A DNA stretch of 64,000 bases from Allobaileyella intestinalis (GTDB taxonomy: Bacteria; Bacillota; Clostridia; Peptostreptococcales; Anaerovoracaceae), in the NCBI RefSeq assembly GCF_009695865.1, contig NZ_VUNB01000006.1:113109-177108 (forward strand). Reading direction: 5' to 3'. The notes beneath the pieces are model-generated. The model saw only the letters and a list, made by a program, of their open reading frames with translations, was not told the origin of the DNA and did not search any database. Positions 9,304 through 18,553 of this stretch are shown one piece after another; within the stretch, counting starts at the first letter, position 1, and every line of letters starts with the position of its first letter. Both the position numbers and the translations under genes were made by a program.

Positions 9304-9954
9304 ATGATTGTTAAACCCGATACCCTAAGAGACCAGGCATACAAGCTGATCAGAAACCAGATAGTGACCAGGGAGCTGCCCCTGGGATCCCATCTCAGTG
9401 TTGCCGATCTGTCCAGAGACCTGGGAATAAGCAACAGCCCTATTCGAGAGGCTATTTCAAAGCTTGAGAATGAAGGACTTGTTGTCAGTCATCCTAATTC
9501 CGGTTTTCACGTGGTGACCTTTGATGACAAGCTGGTCCAGGAGCTGAACGAAACACTGATCGCATTTATGAGCGGATGCTACGAGCTTTGCTGCATCAGC
9601 GGAAGAGAGGTGGAGCTGGCAGAACTCCTTAAGGAAAGACTGGACATTCAGTCACAGCAATATACGGGAGAGCTTACTTTTGAGTATGTTCAGAAAACCA
9701 TTGAGTTTGACAAGGCTTTTGTTGACGCCTGCCACAACGATATGCTTTCATCCATGCTGGAATCCAGGTTCTATCTCCTGGCACTTTCCACTTTCTACCT
9801 TTATCAGGACGAGAAAGAGTCTTATATCCAGAACTACCATGAACATCAGGATCTTCTCGAGAAAGTGAAGAGCGGCAACCATGAGCAGGTGTTCAATGCA
9901 ATACGTCACCATCTGACGAAGGAGAATCACTATTCCGGCAACAGAGGAAAATAA
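9304..9954 (+). CDS. GntR/FadR-type (FCD domain) transcriptional regulator
   Basis: DNA-binding regulator. Residues ~1-70 form the GntR winged helix (the RDQAYKLIRNQIV and SVADLSRDLGISNSPIREAI blocks are diagnostic). Residues ~75-210 are an all-helical domain of the FCD type that binds small carboxylates, often through a metal held by Asp/His residues. The ATG at 9304 has AGGAGAAG in front; the frame extends further upstream but without the family match. Monocistronic. The palindrome beside its promoter recurs near two fermentation operons, so it may be an autoregulated controller of them, but that is inference. Confidence 0.88.
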   Translation: MIVKPDTLRDQAYKLIRNQIVTRELPLGSHLSVADLSRDLGISNSPIREAISKLENEGLVVSHPNSGFHVVTFDDKLVQELNETLIAFMSGCYELCCISGREVELAELLKERLDIQSQQYTGELTFEYVQKTIEFDKAFVDACHNDMLSSMLESRFYLLALSTFYLYQDEKESYIQNYHEHQDLLEKVKSGNHEQVFNAIRHHLTKENHYSGNRGK

Positions 9955-10090
9955 CTGGGTGGTCCGTGGAATCTTAATAGATTTTTAGGCTTTCAATCCC
10001 TGGCAATTATGATAGAATATACATCCGGCGAGAACAAAGAGTTACTGCCGAGGTTATGTTTGCTTTAAAGTCAGAAAGGAAGATTCAGTT

Positions 10091-10333
10091 ATGGGCTCAG
10101 AGCTGATGGCATTTTTTGAAAGTCGCATTCTGCCATTCGTTTCATATGCTGTTAGCATTTATGTGGCAATTATTGTGGTGCTGTTTTATTTTGTAATAAG
10201 AGAGACGAAGGCAGGCAGGCCTGTGGAGAAACAGCTCAGAAGGGTCTTTTCTGTATGGGGCATAGGAATTGCAGTGCTTCTGGTTCTCCACTTGTTTACA
10301 GAATTCGGTACCAGCAGTCTCTTCATGTACTAG
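10091..10333 (+). CDS. Small two-helix membrane protein, unknown
   Basis: 80 residues, AGGAAG ahead of the ATG. Two hydrophobic helices (about residues 13-36 and 54-70) are separated by a short basic loop containing RETKAGRPVEKQLRR, which by the positive-inside rule faces the cytoplasm. No family was recognised. It is followed by an intrinsic terminator (10399-10430) and seems to stand alone. Confidence 0.6.
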   Translation: MGSELMAFFESRILPFVSYAVSIYVAIIVVLFYFVIRETKAGRPVEKQLRRVFSVWGIGIAVLLVLHLFTEFGTSSLFMY

Positions 10334-10398
10334 AGAGGTTGATTTGGCCAAAGCATTTATAATTGGCAGGACTATTTAGTTGTTAATATGTTTGTTCA

Positions 10399-10430
10399 GA
10401 GCTGATCCGGGGTGGGTCAGTTCTTTTTGT
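10399..10430 (+). terminator. Intrinsic terminator
   Basis: GAGCTGA (10399-10405) pairs with TCAGTTC (10417-10423) with GG/CC continuation in the loop side, followed by TTTTTGTG. It closes the small membrane-protein gene. Confidence 0.7.
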
Positions 10431-10509
10431 GTTTTTTTGAAGCAGTTACCGGATGGAATCTGTGGTGATCAGAACTGAATCAGAATTGAATTAGAGTTGA
10501 ACTGAAATT

Positions 10510-10542
10510 GAAAAGGAGATGCCGCAACGACATCTCCTTTTC
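10510..10542 (-). terminator. Hairpin terminator of the minus-strand small gene
   Basis: Perfect 12-bp inverted repeat GAAAAGGAGATG (10510-10521) / CATCTCCTTTTC (10531-10542) with a 9-base loop, lying just downstream of the minus-strand gene that ends at 10578. Confidence 0.65.
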
Positions 10543-10577
10543 GAACCTTGGTTAATAATGGTGGTAAGCTGTGATGA

Positions 10578-10811
10578 TTATGCAGCTTTGTTCATGCGAG
10601 CCTTTGAAGATCCCGATACGGTTTCACGGTGCTCTTCACTGACTTCTGCGTCGTATCCTCTGCCCACAGTTGCTACGAAAACTGCTCCGAGAACAAGGGA
10701 AGCAATCATGAATCCCGTAAACAGAGCCGATGAATTATCGAATACACAAGCAATTACAGCTGAAACAATACCCAGTACAAAAGATGCAATAGACATTCTT
10801 AAACTTCTCAT
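10578..10811 (-). CDS. Small two-helix membrane protein, unknown
   Basis: 77 residues, with a clear GGGAGG seven bases before the ATG. Two hydrophobic segments (about residues 7-25 and 32-51) are followed by a short charged, Ser/Glu/Arg-rich cytoplasmic tail. The N-terminus with Arg residues looks like a signal-anchor. No family recognised. It is divergent from the LysR gene and closed by a perfect hairpin on its 3' side. Confidence 0.6.
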   Translation of the reverse strand: MRSLRMSIASFVLGIVSAVIACVFDNSSALFTGFMIASLVLGAVFVATVGRGYDAEVSEEHRETVSGSSKARMNKAA

Positions 10812-11101
10812 GACGAATCCTCCCTTTCTTAAATTGCCTCTATCTGTAAGGAAATTATCTATGAGTAATGGGATACGGAAGTTACCGTAGCCCTTGAGGC
10901 CTCTTTCCTTGTTGCAACTATAATATAACAGGGTATAATTGATTTGTTAAACTAATTGATCCAATCGAAGCCATCAGAAATTCTGATTGCTGACTAGATT
11001 CGTCTCCCATCTTAAGGTGACAATTATCTCTAAAGATTCAGATGGCAGGGGGTCAGGAGCCATGGAACCGTGGAGAGGGGAACATATCAGAGGGCAGAAA
11101 A

Positions 11102-12007
11102 ATGGAAATACGCAACGTCAGAACTTTCATGATGGCAGCGGAGCTTAAGAATTTTACCAAGACTGGAGAAGCTCTGGGTTACTCGCAGGCATCGGTAACA
11201 GCTCAGATAAAGCAGCTGGAAAACCAGCTGGGAGTCAGGCTTTTTGACCGCCTCAAAAACGGGGTTATCCTCACTCAGGAAGGCAGGAATTTCATTCCCT
11301 ACGCCGTGTCTCTAATTAATGCAGTTGAAGAAGCAGAGCACTTCGGTTCAGGGGATCTGGAGCCAGAGGGAACCCTGGTTATAGATACAGGAACTTCCAT
11401 TTCAGACAACCTGCTTCCAGAGATTATCGCTGATATTTCCAATGATTGGCCAAAGCTTCGCTTCCGGGTTAAGGTCATGGATGATGCGGAGATGTACAAC
11501 ACAGAGCTTGACGACGGCACTGCAGATTTTGCAGTGTCAATTAAGGCATCCACAGAACTTGTACGCCATCAGGTTTTCGGTGAGTTTTCCTGCAAAACAG
11601 TGTTTATCTGCCGCAGTGATGATGAGCTGGCATCCAGAAAAAAAGTTCCTCTTAAAGAGATTATCAGCCATCCGTTTGTTACCACTGACCGAGTTGAAAA
11701 CTACGGCCATGATTTTGAACGGATCCTTCAGTCAAAAGGCCTGTTCATCGATCCGGTGGCGGAATTCAGCTCCACAACTGCAGTCATGAATATCATTTCC
11801 CAGCGGGGAGGAGTAACGTTCTTGCCCGAATATGTGGTACGAACAGGGGTGAACAACGGCACCTTTGCCGTAATCGATGCAGAGGAAGACATAGGACTGA
11901 ATCTGCTCATCAGATTTTACAGAAACAGCGCCCGATGGGTGTCACCTGCCATGAAGGCATTTATGGATCACATTAAATCCATGGCGGACAATGATGTTCA
12001 GCTATAG
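11102..12007 (+). CDS. LysR family transcriptional regulator
   Basis: Typical LTTR of ~301 residues: an N-terminal winged helix-turn-helix (RTFMMAAELKNFTKTGEAL and SQASVTAQIKQLENQLGVRL) and a periplasmic-binding-like effector domain from about residue 90. The ATG at 11102 matches the family start; the frame continues upstream to 11042 but adds residues unlike the family. Divergent from the 77-residue membrane protein. LysR proteins often control the divergent neighbour, but no biosynthetic or transport gene lies there, so the target is unclear. The intergenic region has an AT-rich block with TATAAT-like sequences near 10920-10945. Confidence 0.9.
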   Translation: MEIRNVRTFMMAAELKNFTKTGEALGYSQASVTAQIKQLENQLGVRLFDRLKNGVILTQEGRNFIPYAVSLINAVEEAEHFGSGDLEPEGTLVIDTGTSISDNLLPEIIADISNDWPKLRFRVKVMDDAEMYNTELDDGTADFAVSIKASTELVRHQVFGEFSCKTVFICRSDDELASRKKVPLKEIISHPFVTTDRVENYGHDFERILQSKGLFIDPVAEFSSTTAVMNIISQRGGVTFLPEYVVRTGVNNGTFAVIDAEEDIGLNLLIRFYRNSARWVSPAMKAFMDHIKSMADNDVQL

Positions 12008-12127
12008 CCCTGTCACGGACAGCCGCAGCCTGTGAGCTGTGAAAAAATTTGTCCATAAATCGAAGGAAAGGGCAATGACTGACTAGCTTGAAAGCCGTCA
12101 ATATTACGAAAAAATGAAGGAGAGACA

Positions 12128-12634
12128 ATGTCTGATAAAGTGGCAAAAGCCGTAAGTAAAATGGTGACTTTTTATGAGAGGGAGAGCCAGGTGGTGGTTC
12201 ACGATGTAAATCACTTCATGAAGGTGTGGGGCTTCGCCAGAACTATTGGAATCCTGGAAGGCCTGGATCCAGTTACACAGGAGACTCTGGAGCTGGCTGC
12301 CGTGGCCCACGACATTGCGTGTCCACTGTGCCGCAGAAAATACGGCCAGGCTGATGGCCGGCACCAGGAGCTGGAAGGAGAGGGGCTGACCCGGCAGTTT
12401 TATGAGGAATTTCATCTTCCGGAGGAGCAGCTGGAACGGATCTGTTATATCGTGGCTCATCACCATAGTTTTTCCGGGGTTCAGGGGATGGACTACCAGA
12501 TAATGCTGGAAGCGGACTTCCTTGTAAATGCCGGTGAATCGGAGGTGAGCCTGGACGGAATCCTGAATTTTCGTGAGAAGGTTTTCCGGACGGGAACAGG
12601 GATTCGCCTGCTGAACCAGATGTACGGCCTGTAA
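12128..12634 (+). CDS. HD-domain phosphohydrolase
   Basis: 168-residue soluble protein with the HD superfamily metal-binding pattern: an early His (HDVNH near 25), the HD doublet in AAVAHDIAC (~58-64), and a later IVAHHH with a downstream Asp (EADFLVNAGE). Such proteins hydrolyse nucleotides or phosphoesters; related YfbR-like and uncharacterised HD proteins exist, and no substrate can be assigned. AAGGAGAGACA precedes the ATG. The NUDIX hydrolase follows 31 bases later, so the pair probably forms a two-gene unit for nucleotide clean-up. Confidence 0.8.
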   Translation: MSDKVAKAVSKMVTFYERESQVVVHDVNHFMKVWGFARTIGILEGLDPVTQETLELAAVAHDIACPLCRRKYGQADGRHQELEGEGLTRQFYEEFHLPEEQLERICYIVAHHHSFSGVQGMDYQIMLEADFLVNAGESEVSLDGILNFREKVFRTGTGIRLLNQMYGL

Positions 12635-12665
12635 CTGTGAGGCTTCAGGGTAAGGAGAGAATGAG

Positions 12666-13148
12666 ATGACAAAAATGAGCACTCTGTGCTACATCAGCCG
12701 GGATGATGAAGTCCTGATGCTGCACAGAACAGTAAAGAAAAACGACATCAACCACGACAAATGGATCGGAGTAGGGGGCCACTTTGAGCATGGGGAAAGT
12801 CCTGAGGACTGTGTGCTGCGGGAAGTCAGGGAAGAGACGGGCTACACCCTCACTTCTTACAAATTCCGGGGCATCGTGACCTTCGTATACGGCGAAGACA
12901 CTGTGGAGTACATGCACCTTTACACAGCAGATGGATTCCAGGGCGAACCGGTAGAGTGTGATGAGGGAGTTCTTGAATGGGTGCCACGGAATAAGATAAT
13001 GGATCTTGAGCTCTGGGAAGGAGACAGGATATTCCTTAAGCTGCTGGAAGATGGGGAAGATTTCTTTTCTTTGAAGTTGGTGTACAACACTGATGATGGA
13101 CTGGAGCAGGCAGTGCTCAACGGCAGAGACCTTGAACTGCAGCATTAA
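12666..13148 (+). CDS. NUDIX hydrolase, 8-oxo-dGTP diphosphatase-like
   Basis: 160 residues with a perfect NUDIX box (G-x5-E-x7-REVREETGY, residues 38-60), whose Glu residues bind Mg and carry out pyrophosphate hydrolysis. Early strands (MSTLCYISRDDEVLMLHR) and the total length resemble the MutT/YtkD-type subgroup annotated as 8-oxo-dGTP diphosphatase. True substrate range is inference. AAGGAGAGAATGAG stands before the ATG. It follows the HD hydrolase and ends at a strong terminator (13196-13234). Confidence 0.85.
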   Translation: MTKMSTLCYISRDDEVLMLHRTVKKNDINHDKWIGVGGHFEHGESPEDCVLREVREETGYTLTSYKFRGIVTFVYGEDTVEYMHLYTADGFQGEPVECDEGVLEWVPRNKIMDLELWEGDRIFLKLLEDGEDFFSLKLVYNTDDGLEQAVLNGRDLELQH

Positions 13149-13195
13149 CTGTGCAGCATAAATTGAAAACATTGGGGCCGGGTATTGAGGGGCCT

Positions 13196-13234
13196 GCGGC
13201 TCCTTATCAATCCAGGAGCCGCCAGCCGTTTTTT
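13196..13234 (+). terminator. Intrinsic terminator after the NUDIX gene
   Basis: GCGGCTCC (13196-13203) pairs with GGAGCCGC (13215-13222), followed closely by TTTTTT. Confidence 0.8.
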
Positions 13235-13275
13235 CATTACCATATTAAGACTATATTAAGCACGAAACTCCAGCA

Positions 13276-14799
13276 TTACGCCCATGCCTCTCCGCTGATC
13301 AGACCCTTTTTAATCAGGAAATTCCTTGCCACTGTATCCACAGATTTTCCTTCCACATCCACCTGATACGTCATGTTCACCATGTCCTCGTTGCTGATCT
13401 GTCCGTTCAGCTGTCTGAGGACTTTTTTCAATTTCGGGAACCGCCTCAGGGCGTCGTTCCTTACGAAGAAGGTTCCATAGTAATCAGGGAAGAAGTGCCT
13501 GTCATCTTCCAGGGTTACCAGGCCTGCTTTTTTGTTCAGACCATCTGTGGCGTAGACTTCTGTGACCTGGAAACTGCCGTTTTCAATGGCATTGTATTTC
13601 AGGCTGGTATCTACAGATACGGTGTTCTTGAAGTGCAGTCCGTAGAATTCCACGAATGGCTGGTACTTCATGCTGCCTTCACGGCTGAAAAACTCGGATT
13701 CAGCACCGAAGGTGAGCTGAGGAGCCGCCTTTTTCAGGTCGCTGACCTTTTTCAGATTGTATTTGTCAGCAACTTCTCTGGTTACGGCAATAGCATAGGT
13801 GTTGTCGAAGCCCAGCTTTCCGATTAGCTGGGAGTCGTAGTGCTTCCTGGAATAATTGTCCACGTACTTCCACATGGTGGTTCCTGATGGCACATCCGAA
13901 GTATCCTTGTGCATGAAGGTTGTGAGAACAGTTCCGTCGTAGCTGATCATCATGTCACAAGAAGGATTATTGCCCACCATGCACTTGAAGTTGTTGACCT
14001 GTGTCATCTGGTCTTTGATGGTTACATCGTAGTCTGTCTGATCTTCCACCAGATACTTGACCATTCGGTGCATTATCTGGGTTTCGCTGTAGTTGCCGTC
14101 GTACAGAGCAATCTGGTTGCTGCTGGAATTCCCCTTAAAGCCCACAGGGATCATGATCAGCACCGCTGCTCCCAGGACGATGGCAGCAGTCATCATCTGC
14201 CTGGTGTTTCCGTGAGATTTCTTTACGTGTTTTTCGAAAAATCCCATGGACAGGTCCAGGATGACGGCTATTATCATCAGAGAGGCAGTTCCCTTCATGA
14301 GGGTACTCATGTCCTTGTTCCTGATGGCCTGGTTCAGAAGGCCTCCGATGCCACCTCCACCTACATAGGCTGCAAACACTGCAGTTCCAATGGCGTTGAC
14401 TATGGCTATCCTGATGCCTGTGAACATGGTAGGAAATGCCAGGGGCAGTTCCACCTTGAAAAGCCTTCCTGAAGGACTCATGCCCATGCCCCGGGCAGCG
14501 TCCTTAACTCCAGAGTCCACCTGCTGCAAGCCGATGCAGGTGTTCTGCACTATAGGGAGCAGGGAGTAAAGAGTTATGCCCACTATTACGGTGGTCTTTC
14601 CTGCTCCGGCAAAAACCATGATGATTCCCAGCAATGCCAGGGCCGGTATTGTCTGGAGAACATCCACAATTTTCAAAATGACTTTTCCAGGGCCAGGCCG
14701 CTGATAGGAGATGATTCCCAGGGGAACACCTATCAGAATGGAAAAGAAGCCGGCTACCAGCACCATGAACAGATGCTCAAGAATGATTTGTGCATTCAT
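13276..14799 (-). CDS. Osmoprotectant-type ABC importer, fused permease and substrate-binding protein
   Basis: 507 residues in two parts: an N-terminal BPD-type permease of ~210 residues (five or more helices; EAA-like block near DAARGMGMSPSGRLFKVELP), a linker helix, and a C-terminal OpuAC-type binding domain (~230-507) facing outside. Such fusions are known among quaternary amine (betaine/choline/carnitine) and ergothioneine importers. Oddly, the binding domain lacks the EYTGT motif found in the second copy at 32.9 kb; at that position it has a different segment (ISYDGTVLTTF), so the ligand may differ. It is the last gene of a three-gene operon, overlapping the preceding permease gene by four bases. 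Confidence 0.88.
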   Translation of the reverse strand: MNAQIILEHLFMVLVAGFFSILIGVPLGIISYQRPGPGKVILKIVDVLQTIPALALLGIIMVFAGAGKTTVIVGITLYSLLPIVQNTCIGLQQVDSGVKDAARGMGMSPSGRLFKVELPLAFPTMFTGIRIAIVNAIGTAVFAAYVGGGGIGGLLNQAIRNKDMSTLMKGTASLMIIAVILDLSMGFFEKHVKKSHGNTRQMMTAAIVLGAAVLIMIPVGFKGNSSSNQIALYDGNYSETQIMHRMVKYLVEDQTDYDVTIKDQMTQVNNFKCMVGNNPSCDMMISYDGTVLTTFMHKDTSDVPSGTTMWKYVDNYSRKHYDSQLIGKLGFDNTYAIAVTREVADKYNLKKVSDLKKAAPQLTFGAESEFFSREGSMKYQPFVEFYGLHFKNTVSVDTSLKYNAIENGSFQVTEVYATDGLNKKAGLVTLEDDRHFFPDYYGTFFVRNDALRRFPKLKKVLRQLNGQISNEDMVNMTYQVDVEGKSVDTVARNFLIKKGLISGEAWA

Positions 14800-15437
14800 G
14801 ACCGTCCTCCTTTCTTAAGCCCCTCAGGGGTGACTTTTTTCTGGAGGAAATCAATCAGACCGGTGAGTACCACGGCAAGAATGGCCGAAGGAACTGCTCC
14901 GATCAGAATGAGCAGGTTGTTGTTGGTATAGGTGCCCTGATAGATGAAGTCACCAAGACCGCCGAGACCGATCATAGCTGCAAGAACGGCCCAGGATACA
15001 GTGTATACGGTAGCCATGCGGAGACCGGCAATGATTGTAGGCATGGCCAGGGGCAGTTCCACCTGGAAAAGCCTCTGGAAAGGTGTCATGCCACATCCGT
15101 TGGCTGTGTCGATGTACTTCGGATCTATTTCCAATATTCCGGTGTAGGTGTTTTTCATAACCGGGAACATGGCATAAATCGAAAGGGCTATTATTACGGT
15201 GGCAGGTTTCATCCCTATCCAGATGAAGAGCACACCGATGAACACCAGACCTGGAATGGTCTGGAAAATTGATACTACCGGCAGGACTATGACAGACCAG
15301 GCCGGCTTCCGGGAAAGCAGTATTCCCAGCAGAAGTCCGATGGCGAAGCCTATGGCAACAGAAACCAATACATACACCGTATGGATCCCCAGTGCCTTCA
15401 GCAGCGCCAGTCCATATGTGTTTATCAGTTCTCTCAT
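14796..15437 (-). CDS. Osmoprotectant-type ABC importer, permease
   Basis: 213-residue inner-membrane subunit of the OpuCB/OpuCD type. Hydrophobic helices run throughout; the cytoplasmic EAA-like loop (DTANGCGMTPFQRLFQVELP) that docks on the ATPase is clear. It overlaps both neighbours by four bases (ATPase upstream, fused permease/binding protein downstream), so translation is coupled. Together with the fused gene it supplies the two membrane halves of a heterodimeric channel. Confidence 0.9.
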   Translation of the reverse strand: MRELINTYGLALLKALGIHTVYVLVSVAIGFAIGLLLGILLSRKPAWSVIVLPVVSIFQTIPGLVFIGVLFIWIGMKPATVIIALSIYAMFPVMKNTYTGILEIDPKYIDTANGCGMTPFQRLFQVELPLAMPTIIAGLRMATVYTVSWAVLAAMIGLGGLGDFIYQGTYTNNNLLILIGAVPSAILAVVLTGLIDFLQKKVTPEGLKKGGRS

Positions 15438-16549
15438 TGCTCATCACCCCACAGATTCTCAGCTACACTGCGGGCAACGCTGGTCTTGGTGACGATGCCG
15501 GCTATTCTGTCTTTTTCGTCCAGGACTACCACATAGCCTGCGCCGGAGTCTATCAGGTAATCGAAGCTCTCTTTTGCCTCGTCACCGACTCTGGCCGTCC
15601 GCTGGGTATCACGGACAATAGGCTCAATAGTCTTCAGGGTTCTGCCATACTTACGCAGATCTCCGATGGAGACGATTCCCATGTATTTTCCGCCCCGGCT
15701 TTCTTCAACCAGCAGGGTGTCTACACTGTAGCGGGCCATCATCTCAGCGCATTCGTGTACACCTCTGTTCTGAGTGATTTTCCGTACATTGCGGAGCATG
15801 TAATCCTCTACCTTGGTAGGGGCGGCCTGGTCACGAATGTGTTTGCCCAGGAAAGAGCGGACCAGATCGGTGGCCGGATGGTCCAGCATCTCCTCTGGAG
15901 ATGCAATCTGTACAACTTTTCCGTCAACCATGAAAATAATGGTGTCGGCCAGCTTCAGGGCTTCGTCCATATCGTGGGTCACAAAGACGATGGTCTTGTT
16001 CAGCTTCTGCTGGAGATTTTTGAATTCTTCCTGGAGAGATGCCCTGGTCATAGGGTCAAGGGCGGAAAAAGGCTCGTCCATCAGAATGATTTCCGGTGAA
16101 GCGGCCAGGGCCCGGAGAACGCCGATGCGCTGCTGCTGTCCGCCGGACATTTCAGATGGGTACTTGTCCCGGAATTCCTCCATGTGGACCATAGCCAGCA
16201 TGTCATCAACAATCTTCTCGCAGCGGGCCTTGTCGTATTTCAGCAGTCTGGGGACGACGCTGATGTTCTCAGCAACGGTCATATTAGGAAAAAGTCCGAT
16301 TTGCTGTATGACATAGCCGATGGAGCGGCGAAGTTCCACCTTGTCCCTGTCCATGATGTTCACACCATCGATGCGTACCGAACCCTGGTCAATATCGGTC
16401 AGGCGGTTTATTGTCCTGAGAGTGGTGGTTTTTCCGCAGCCGGAGGGACCAATAACTGTGACGAATTTTCCGTCAGGAATGGTGAAATTCAGATCCTTCA
16501 AGACCTGCTTTTTGCCGTAATACTTGGAAACGTGATCAAATTCTATCAT
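15434..16549 (-). CDS. Osmoprotectant-type ABC importer, ATPase with CBS domains
   Basis: 371 residues. Walker A GPSGCGKTT (~33-41), Q-loop, signature MSGGQQQRIGV (note Val-Leu instead of the common Ala), Walker B ILMDEPFSALD, and the switch His. After ~residue 245 comes a tandem CBS pair (VHECAEMMARYSVDTLLV and the IAGIVTKTSVARSV half), which in OpuA/OpuC ATPases senses ionic strength or c-di-AMP. It is the first gene of the operon, with AAGGAGTTGATAAA before the ATG. Gene order ATPase-permease-permease/binding protein resembles opuC with its last two genes merged. Confidence 0.92.
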   Translation of the reverse strand: MIEFDHVSKYYGKKQVLKDLNFTIPDGKFVTVIGPSGCGKTTTLRTINRLTDIDQGSVRIDGVNIMDRDKVELRRSIGYVIQQIGLFPNMTVAENISVVPRLLKYDKARCEKIVDDMLAMVHMEEFRDKYPSEMSGGQQQRIGVLRALAASPEIILMDEPFSALDPMTRASLQEEFKNLQQKLNKTIVFVTHDMDEALKLADTIIFMVDGKVVQIASPEEMLDHPATDLVRSFLGKHIRDQAAPTKVEDYMLRNVRKITQNRGVHECAEMMARYSVDTLLVEESRGGKYMGIVSIGDLRKYGRTLKTIEPIVRDTQRTARVGDEAKESFDYLIDSGAGYVVVLDEKDRIAGIVTKTSVARSVAENLWGDEQ

Positions 16550-16717
16550 TTTATCAACTCCTTCCTACCAGTAAAAAAATAAAAGCAGTTTTATGTGTCA
16601 CATGGACAGTCCGGGCTTTAACGCCAGGAGGAATTTTTAAAAGAGAATTTGCATACAAAGCAGATAGCAAGAATTGCGGGAAACAGATCCCCGGGGCCCA
16701 AGGGAGCCTGATGGAGC

Positions 16718-17074
16718 TTACACGTAAAGAATCAAAGCTATGAATTCAACAGGCTCATCTTTTCTGTTGGTGATTGAGTGGCCTTCGCCATTGCCTGTAA
16801 AAGTAACGTCTCCGGGATGAAGAGTGGTAACGGTGCCATTGTCGTTGTATTCCGCTTCGCCCTTGAGCATGATGTAGATTTCTGTATCACCTTCGTGGAT
16901 GTGCCAGCCTACACCACAGTCTTTTTCCAGGGTATTCCTTGCAAGAAGTCGGCCTTTGTGGTTCAGCTCGCCGTCAGATTCAATCAGACTTCTGGCAATC
17001 ATGTGGCCAGGGCCGTCCTGAACGGCAATTCTGTCTTTTGTTGTTAAATTTTCACTTCTTCTGATCCAGCTCAT
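16718..17074 (-). CDS. Single-domain cupin protein
   Basis: 118 residues. Conserved cupin box 1 is visible as GWHIHEGDTEIYIMLKGEAEY (the two His and a Glu as metal ligands) and box 2 as LHPGDVTFTGNGEGHSI (Pro-Gly-Asp and the last His). A metal-binding beta-barrel is certain; whether it is an enzyme, isomerase or sensor is not. The start has AAAGGAGG six bases before the ATG. It stands between the ABC operon and the aldolase-like gene on the same strand, separated from each by ~105-170 bases. Confidence 0.85.
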   Translation of the reverse strand: MSWIRRSENLTTKDRIAVQDGPGHMIARSLIESDGELNHKGRLLARNTLEKDCGVGWHIHEGDTEIYIMLKGEAEYNDNGTVTTLHPGDVTFTGNGEGHSITNRKDEPVEFIALILYV

Positions 17075-17179
17075 GGGAGACCTCCTTTTAGTTCTAATTA
17101 CATTTTACTCATTAGTTTAGTTATATTTGGTTCTTTGTATTCACCTGCTCAGGCATTACAGTTTTTGCCTTAAGATTTC

Positions 17180-18418
17180 TCACGCTCCGGTGCTCTCCAC
17201 ATCCAGGGATGGCGCCAGCTTGTCAGAAGCATTGAGCCCCAGGAGATTGCAGGCCTTTGATTCGATGGCGTCTGCCACCTTCAGCACTATATCCAGTTCA
17301 GGTCCGCAGAAAATAGCACCGTGGTTTGAAATTATGCATGCGGAGTTTTCCGCCAGCCCTTCGTTGACGGCCTTGCTCAGTTCTCTGGTTCCCGGAAGCT
17401 CCGGCCTGGTAGCAATCATGTCACCGATGATGCTGTGAATCAGCGGATTGTCGATTCTGAATCCTGCCCGGGCCGCAGCAAAAACGCTGCATCCGTTAGA
17501 GTGGGTATGAATAATGGCGTTGCATCCAGGGTGGCTCTTGTAAATATCGGCGTGGAGCCTTACTTCGCTGGATGGCCGGCGGCTGTCAGAGCTGTACTCG
17601 AGGGTGCTTATATTTACTTTTACAATGTCTTCGGTTCTTATTTCAAAATAGTCCATGCCTGATGGGGTGATGAGCATCTCCTGGCTGTTCAGCCTTACGG
17701 AAATATTCCCCCAGCTCCCCTGGACAAGATCCTTGTGGCACAGTTCCTTGCCGCATTCAATTATCTTGTTCCTCACGTCAAATTCTTCGCCGCTTATGTT
17801 TACGAAGGGAACGTGATTGTTGGTGAGGTTGGTGCTCCTGTATTTCTGGATGTAAAAATTTCTCATTTTCTGCGCATTCTCCGGGGTAAGATACTTCAGT
17901 CCCCCTACCTTGGAGGAGAGAATTTCCCCTTCGGCGCATTTCTCCAGAATAAGAGCTCCGGCTACGGCTTCGTCCAGATTGGCGCCTATAGAAAAAATGC
18001 CTTTGTTTCTGATAAAGCAGCCGTTTCTGTCTTTCAGTGCTTTGGCAAGGTCTTTGACCTGATCACTTTCGGATATTCTTACATCCGGACCGATGATCTG
18101 GGCCAGGTCGTCAAGGGCCGGCCGCATAATGTCTGCCTTTGATGAAAATTTTACTGAAGCTTCTGTACATGCAACCACAATGGCGTTTACATTATTCATG
18201 GCTTTGAATATTGCACCGATTTCGCCGCTGTTTATGTCATACAGGTTGACATCGCTTTCCCTGATGCCTGAAAGGGGAAGGGTGTGACGGGTCATCATGT
18301 AGGAGCTGTCGCTGATCCTGATGGCCATGGAGCCATAAGCCTTGAAATACCTGTCTCTAAAGGCTTTTGATCTTGTGTGCAGCAGCCTTGCGCCCTCTTT
18401 TATGTCAATTGTCTTCAT
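17180..18418 (-). CDS. Two-domain class II aldolase/adducin family protein
   Basis: 412 residues made of two class II aldolase-like halves. The C-terminal half (~215-400) has the complete zinc site: HTHSNG near residue 300, the preceding Glu in SSEVRLHAD, and a late His in SNHGAIFCG. It should therefore be able to bind a metal and split or epimerise a phosphosugar. The N-terminal half repeats the fold (YGSMAIRISDSSYM, LPLSGI) but has VVACTEAS where the His pair would be, so it is probably non-catalytic and may bind a ligand or the partner subunit. Substrate unknown. It stands alone between the cupin and the glycosyltransferase. Confidence 0.8.
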   Translation of the reverse strand: MKTIDIKEGARLLHTRSKAFRDRYFKAYGSMAIRISDSSYMMTRHTLPLSGIRESDVNLYDINSGEIGAIFKAMNNVNAIVVACTEASVKFSSKADIMRPALDDLAQIIGPDVRISESDQVKDLAKALKDRNGCFIRNKGIFSIGANLDEAVAGALILEKCAEGEILSSKVGGLKYLTPENAQKMRNFYIQKYRSTNLTNNHVPFVNISGEEFDVRNKIIECGKELCHKDLVQGSWGNISVRLNSQEMLITPSGMDYFEIRTEDIVKVNISTLEYSSDSRRPSSEVRLHADIYKSHPGCNAIIHTHSNGCSVFAAARAGFRIDNPLIHSIIGDMIATRPELPGTRELSKAVNEGLAENSACIISNHGAIFCGPELDIVLKVADAIESKACNLLGLNASDKLAPSLDVESTGA

Positions 18419-18553
18419 ATGCTTAGACCTCTTTTTCTTAGTTTGCAGATCCGGAGTCTCCCTGCTGTTTCACGGCAGGAATAAATTTCCGGAACTTATT
18501 AAAAATATACCATTAAAGCCAGCCCTTATGGTGTGAGTTTTCTGATGAAATCT

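Noticed and set aside
15392..16099. 235-codon open frame on the plus strand
   Set aside because: Antisense to the permease and ATPase genes of the first importer.
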